From CAIOZW01 sp049317725 (GTDB taxonomy: Bacteria > Acidobacteriota > Blastocatellia > RBC074), in the NCBI GenBank assembly GCA_049317725.1, contig JBMOHS010000149.1, positions 1 to 9,845 of the forward strand: DNA of 9,845 bases, given 5' to 3'. The notes beneath the pieces are model-generated. The model did no database searches and had not been told where the DNA came from. It saw only the letters and a list, made by a program, of their open reading frames with translations. The translations under genes and the position numbers were made by a program. How positions within the stretch are numbered: position 1 is the stretch's first letter; each line of letters starts with the position of its first letter. Shown here piece after piece: positions 5,438 through 9,845 of the stretch.

Positions 5438-5516
5438 AGGTCTGAATCGCCAGCTTTTGCGGGACGATGCCAGATCACAATCTCCGACAACATTCCACGA
5501 CGAGGTCTTGAGGGGC

Positions 5517-8500
5517 ATGAGCGGACAGCGTCTATCAAGAATTTGCGTATTGGTCACGATCATTGTGGCGGGGTTGGTCCTGCCGGTAGGGCCGCGGGCT
5601 GCCGACGTCAATCCGCGGCAGGCAGTCAAGGCGGTTCTCGAGCAGCATTGCTTTGCCTGTCACGGACTGACGGCTCCCAAAGGGGGACTTAGCCTTGCCA
5701 AGCTGATGGAAGAGAGATCTCTGGGAGAGCATTTTCTGGAGTGGGAGCGAGTGATCACTGTGCTCGAGCAGCAGACGATGCCGCCGAAGGGAGCGCCGTC
5801 ACCCGATGAGGTTGAGCGGCGACAGGTGATCGACTGGGTACGGGGGACGATCGACGAGCACGCCCGGCGCCACGCAGGAGATCCGGGAGAGGTGACCGTT
5901 CGCCGGCTGACCAGCGGGGAGTACCGTCACGTAATCCACGACCTGACGGGAGTGCCGCTCGAGACGGCGGCGCTCGGCATCGACACGGCCACTGACTCAG
6001 TCGGAGGCGAAGGGTTTGCCAGCTTTGGTGAAGTCCAGTTCATGCAGGACGCAACGCTCGAGCGCTACCTTGCCGCAGCCCGGAAGGTTGCCGACCACGC
6101 AGTGATCGGTGCCGGGCCGCTCGAGTTCTTCACCGATCCGGGCAAGACCGGCTTCGAGCTGGCGGCGATTGAACGGATCCGTGGGATCTATGCCAAGGCG
6201 GGGTTCCGCACCGTCTCCGGCGAAGGGGGGCGTCCCTTCGGGCTTGACAAGTATGGTCGTGCTCTCTATGTCGCGTGGCAGCACCGGCACCGGGCAAGGC
6301 TCGGCCGACCGTCAGCGACGATTGCTGCGCTGGCGGCAGACGAGGGGATCTCGAAAGAGTTTGCGACCCACCTCAACGACGTCCTCAACCGACCGCGCCG
6401 AGGACAACCGCTCGGCCATCCGCTGGCAGAGGCAGTGGCGCGGTGGGAGCGGCTCGCACGACCCGCGAGTAGTCGCCTCAGCCCTGAGTTCGAGCGGTCG
6501 ATCCGGAAGGAGTGCGAGGAGATCCAGAAGTACCTGGTCACTTGGCCGAGTTGGTTGTTTGCAAGGGGCGACGTTGCGGCCGGTGGAGCGGGGGACGAGA
6601 GCCCGCTCGAATTCACCGACCGGACGCTCAATGTTGCGCCGAACGTGTCGTTCAATTTCCGCCCCTTTTCGATCAGCGGGGAGAAGGGGCAGCGAAGGGT
6701 GACCCTCTTCCTCGATGTCGCGGCGGTCAATCCACGAACCCCTGGAGAGCCGCAGATCATCTGGCGGAACCTGTCACTCTACCAACGACTGCGGGCCAAC
6801 GGACCGCCGGGGATGACGGCGGACCCTCCTGTTCCGCTTGGGCAGATGGTCTCGCCCGCCACGGCGGCGAGGCTGCGATTGGGTCAGTCCGCAGATGGAG
6901 CGCGGCTGGGGCCGCACGATTTTGTGGCGGCCGGGTCGACCTCGATCGAACTTCAGCTCCCGGATGATCCAGCCTGGAAGGACGAGGCCCGGCTTGAGCT
7001 CCGGTTCGAGGCCGAGCTGACCGGGAACCGGGACCAGGTCGCCCGCATCCTGATCGCTGACCGTGCCGATGGCCGAACCCGCGGACAGCCGACTCGCGGC
7101 CTGATCGGCGATATGAAGAGCGCGGGATACCGTGCCTTCCGCGATGGTGTCATGGAGTACGTCCGGCTGACTCCTCCCAACTCGCACGGAGAACCCACCC
7201 CGGCCGACAAGGATCCGATCCCGGAGCCGTTCGACAATACCTACAACGTTCCGGAACACGACGAATTCGTCCAGAAGATCAAATACATCCGCGACGACAA
7301 GTTTGTGGTCGATCATCTTGTCGATCCGGAGACACGGCGCCGTCTCGACGAGGCCTGGATGAATCTCTACGCCTCATTCGAGTACCACGACAACTACCTG
7401 CGACTGCTGGCCAACCACTTCAAGGTCAGTCTCGGCGAAGATGGAATCGGTCAGATGACGGCGGATCGGATCGCGGCACTGCCGGAGGCCATGCGCCCGT
7501 ACGTTCATCCGATCAAAGCCCATTACGATGAAGTGATGGCGGCCCAGCTCACCGGCCGACAGCGGCACCTTCGCGACTGCCTCGACTTTGCCTCCCGCGC
7601 TTGGCGTCGCCCGCTGAGTGATCGCGAGAAGCTCAGCCTGCGGCGGTTCTATGATCGAACTCTCGCGGCAGACGACGATCATCCGCGGGCGGTCCGTGCC
7701 CTGTTGGCCAGAATTCTGGTCGCGCCCCAATTTCTCTATCGGGTTGAACCTGCCGCCGCGAATGGGGCTGGGCCTCGCCCATTGAACAATTGGGAGATGG
7801 CCAGTCGGCTCAGCTTCTTCCTCTGGTCGTCGATCCCGGATCGAGAATTGCGTCGGGCTGCCGCGGCCGGCAACCTGACCACTGACGCCGGCATCAAGGA
7901 GCAGGTGCGCCGGATGCTGGCCGATCCGAAGGCTCGCCGCCTCGCGACCGAGTTCTTTGGGCAGTGGCTTGGCTTCTACGACTTTGACAAGTATCGTGGC
8001 GTCGATACCTCCCGTTTCACCACCTTCACGGAGGAGGTCAGGGAGGCAATGTACGAAGAGGCGGTGGTCTTCTTCGAGCACGTCATCCGCGAGGATCGGC
8101 CGGTCCGGGATCTCTTCTATGCTGACTACACCTTTCTCAACCGGGAGCTGGCCAAGTACTATGGCCTGACGGACGAGCTTGAGAAGATGAAGTTGCGTGA
8201 CCGCTTCGAGCGGGTCGAGACGAGCAACCGGGGCGGATTGATGCGTCTGGGGGCGATACTGACAGTAACCTCGGCCCCATTGCGGACGAGTCCAGTCAAG
8301 CGAGGAGATTGGATTCTGCGACGTATCCTTGGAACGCCGGTCCCACCGCCCCCGGCGAACGCCGGCTCGATTCCGGCCGACGACCAGCAGTTCGGTGGGC
8401 TGACCCTCAAGGCCCAGCTCGACAAGCACCGGCGTAATCCGAGCTGCGCCAGTTGTCACACCCGGATCGATCCGCTCGGGTTTGCCCTTGAACGGTACGA

Positions 8501-8798
8501 TCCGACCGGGCGCTGGCGGGAGAGCTATCTCGACGGAAAGCCGATCGATGACTCCGGCGAGTTGAGCGGCAGGAAGATCATCAATGGTACCGATGGCCTG
8601 CTCGGCTATCTGCAATCGCGGGATCCTCAGGTGCGTCGGAATCTGTCGTTCAAGCTGATTGGCTACGCGCTGGGCCGGACGGTCCAGGCGGGTGACCGTC
8701 TACTGGTCGATCAGATGGTCGCCGCCGGGGGGGAGACCCCATTCTCGGCGCTGGCGGCGCAGATTGCGACCAGTCGCCAGTTTCGCTATCGGCTCTGA
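5517..8798 (+). CDS. Secreted planctomycete cytochrome c / DUF1592 multidomain protein
   Basis: 1093 residues. The signal peptide (residues 1-29) has basic RLSR, a CVLVTIIVAGLVLP core and a PRAA cleavage site. Then comes a PSCyt1-type haem domain with CFACHG (C45, C48, H49) and MPP (M88, probable axial ligand). DUF1587 begins at RRLTSGEYRHVIHDLTG (129-145). The stretch from about 195 to 680 is unassigned. DUF1595 is at about 684-745 (RAWRRPLSDREK), DUF1592 at about 755-885 (WEMASRLSFFLWSSIPD) and DUF1588 at about 900-1000 (GGLMRLGAILTVTSAPLRTSP). Within the last lies a second CxxCH (C977, C980, H981) followed by IDPLGFALE. DUF1585 ends the protein. The protein is probably exported, attaches haem covalently and acts in periplasmic redox chemistry; its substrate is unknown. 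I chose ATG 5517 because the signal peptide starts there; GAGGGG just upstream is closely spaced. In-frame TTG at 5457 is the alternative. Its partner gene follows after 22 bp. Confidence 0.95.
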   Translation: MSGQRLSRICVLVTIIVAGLVLPVGPRAADVNPRQAVKAVLEQHCFACHGLTAPKGGLSLAKLMEERSLGEHFLEWERVITVLEQQTMPPKGAPSPDEVERRQVIDWVRGTIDEHARRHAGDPGEVTVRRLTSGEYRHVIHDLTGVPLETAALGIDTATDSVGGEGFASFGEVQFMQDATLERYLAAARKVADHAVIGAGPLEFFTDPGKTGFELAAIERIRGIYAKAGFRTVSGEGGRPFGLDKYGRALYVAWQHRHRARLGRPSATIAALAADEGISKEFATHLNDVLNRPRRGQPLGHPLAEAVARWERLARPASSRLSPEFERSIRKECEEIQKYLVTWPSWLFARGDVAAGGAGDESPLEFTDRTLNVAPNVSFNFRPFSISGEKGQRRVTLFLDVAAVNPRTPGEPQIIWRNLSLYQRLRANGPPGMTADPPVPLGQMVSPATAARLRLGQSADGARLGPHDFVAAGSTSIELQLPDDPAWKDEARLELRFEAELTGNRDQVARILIADRADGRTRGQPTRGLIGDMKSAGYRAFRDGVMEYVRLTPPNSHGEPTPADKDPIPEPFDNTYNVPEHDEFVQKIKYIRDDKFVVDHLVDPETRRRLDEAWMNLYASFEYHDNYLRLLANHFKVSLGEDGIGQMTADRIAALPEAMRPYVHPIKAHYDEVMAAQLTGRQRHLRDCLDFASRAWRRPLSDREKLSLRRFYDRTLAADDDHPRAVRALLARILVAPQFLYRVEPAAANGAGPRPLNNWEMASRLSFFLWSSIPDRELRRAAAAGNLTTDAGIKEQVRRMLADPKARRLATEFFGQWLGFYDFDKYRGVDTSRFTTFTEEVREAMYEEAVVFFEHVIREDRPVRDLFYADYTFLNRELAKYYGLTDELEKMKLRDRFERVETSNRGGLMRLGAILTVTSAPLRTSPVKRGDWILRRILGTPVPPPPANAGSIPADDQQFGGLTLKAQLDKHRRNPSCASCHTRIDPLGFALERYDPTGRWRESYLDGKPIDDSGELSGRKIINGTDGLLGYLQSRDPQVRRNLSFKLIGYALGRTVQAGDRLLVDQMVAAGGETPFSALAAQIATSRQFRYRL

Positions 8799-8820
8799 GC
8801 TGTGAAGGGGGAGAAGATCG

Positions 8821-9845
<1,025 letters not shown>

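Larger units (their letters stand above)
4954..5516. other. Divergent intergenic region between DUF3500 and DUF1592 genes
   Basis: This 563-bp region lies between two genes transcribed away from each other, so promoters for both should be here. It lacks the dispersed repeats found elsewhere in the window. A 79-codon plus-strand open frame (5206-5445) and an overlapping minus-strand frame show no family resemblance, signal sequence or convincing ribosome site. Inverted repeats occur at 5135-5150 (GGGCC/GGCCC, six-base loop) and 5340-5362. An in-frame TTG at 5457 could extend the downstream gene but is not favoured. Confidence 0.6.

Noticed and set aside
5206..5445. 79-codon plus-strand open frame in the divergent intergenic region
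   Set aside because: No family motifs, signal sequence or convincing Shine-Dalgarno; it covers the candidate promoter of the DUF1592 gene.
5457..5516. TTG start extending the DUF1592 protein by 20 residues
   Set aside because: The extension is polar and would bury the signal peptide that begins cleanly at ATG 5517. It is kept only as an alternative because the Shine-Dalgarno of the chosen start is closely spaced.
7374..8615. 413-codon minus-strand open frame inside the DUF1592 gene
   Set aside because: The sense strand carries DUF1595, DUF1592 and DUF1588 motifs across the whole stretch; the antisense translation shows no domain or signal sequence.

Overview
The window looks like a GC-rich chromosome segment from a planctomycete, or a close relative in the Planctomycetota/Verrucomicrobiota group. 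Three things point that way. There is a giant secreted DUF1587/DUF1595/DUF1592/DUF1588/DUF1585 protein with a planctomycete-type cytochrome c (PSCyt1) N-terminus, followed by a Tat-exported DUF1552 protein. There is a membrane-anchored DUF3500 protein. The intergenic DNA is full of degenerate CACGCGAAG-type and ACGGAGGCAC-type repeats, which are common between genes in this group. No phylogenetic marker (rRNA, ribosomal protein) or tRNA is visible, so this placement is an inference.

Layout. Positions 1-465 hold no gene, only a mosaic of direct and inverted repeats that ends in a 7-bp tandem array. Positions 466-2511 carry a two-gene plus-strand unit: a YedI/DUF808 inner-membrane protein, then a four-helix membrane protein with a soluble DUF6544/DUF6920-like domain. 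Their spacing is 9 bp, and the second gene's Shine-Dalgarno overlaps the first gene's stop. Positions 2512-2976 are repeat-rich and gene-free. Positions 2977-3519 hold a lower-GC minus-strand DUF4160-DUF2442 module with a perfect 11-bp-arm palindrome just upstream. Its DUF4160 frame is broken once, at an A6C run. A perfect 23-bp direct repeat lies on each side of the module. A minus-strand DUF3500 gene occupies 3814-4953. A 563-bp divergent intergenic region follows, then the plus-strand pair of the 1093-residue cytochrome/DUF1592 protein (5517-8798) and the DUF1552 protein (from 8821, running off the right edge).

How the genes may work together. The last two form the recurrent planctomycete pair of a secreted haem protein and a Tat-exported partner. 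They probably act together in the periplasm, but no substrate is established. The DUF4160-DUF2442 module resembles a small toxin-antitoxin-like or stress module by size, overlap and promoter palindrome. That role is unproven, and the first gene may be inactive. The other genes are envelope proteins of unknown function.

No clearly new system is demonstrated. The items most worth a second look are the A6C frameshift in DUF4160, the palindrome in front of it, the repeats that bracket this low-GC island, and the large unassigned middle of the DUF1592 protein.
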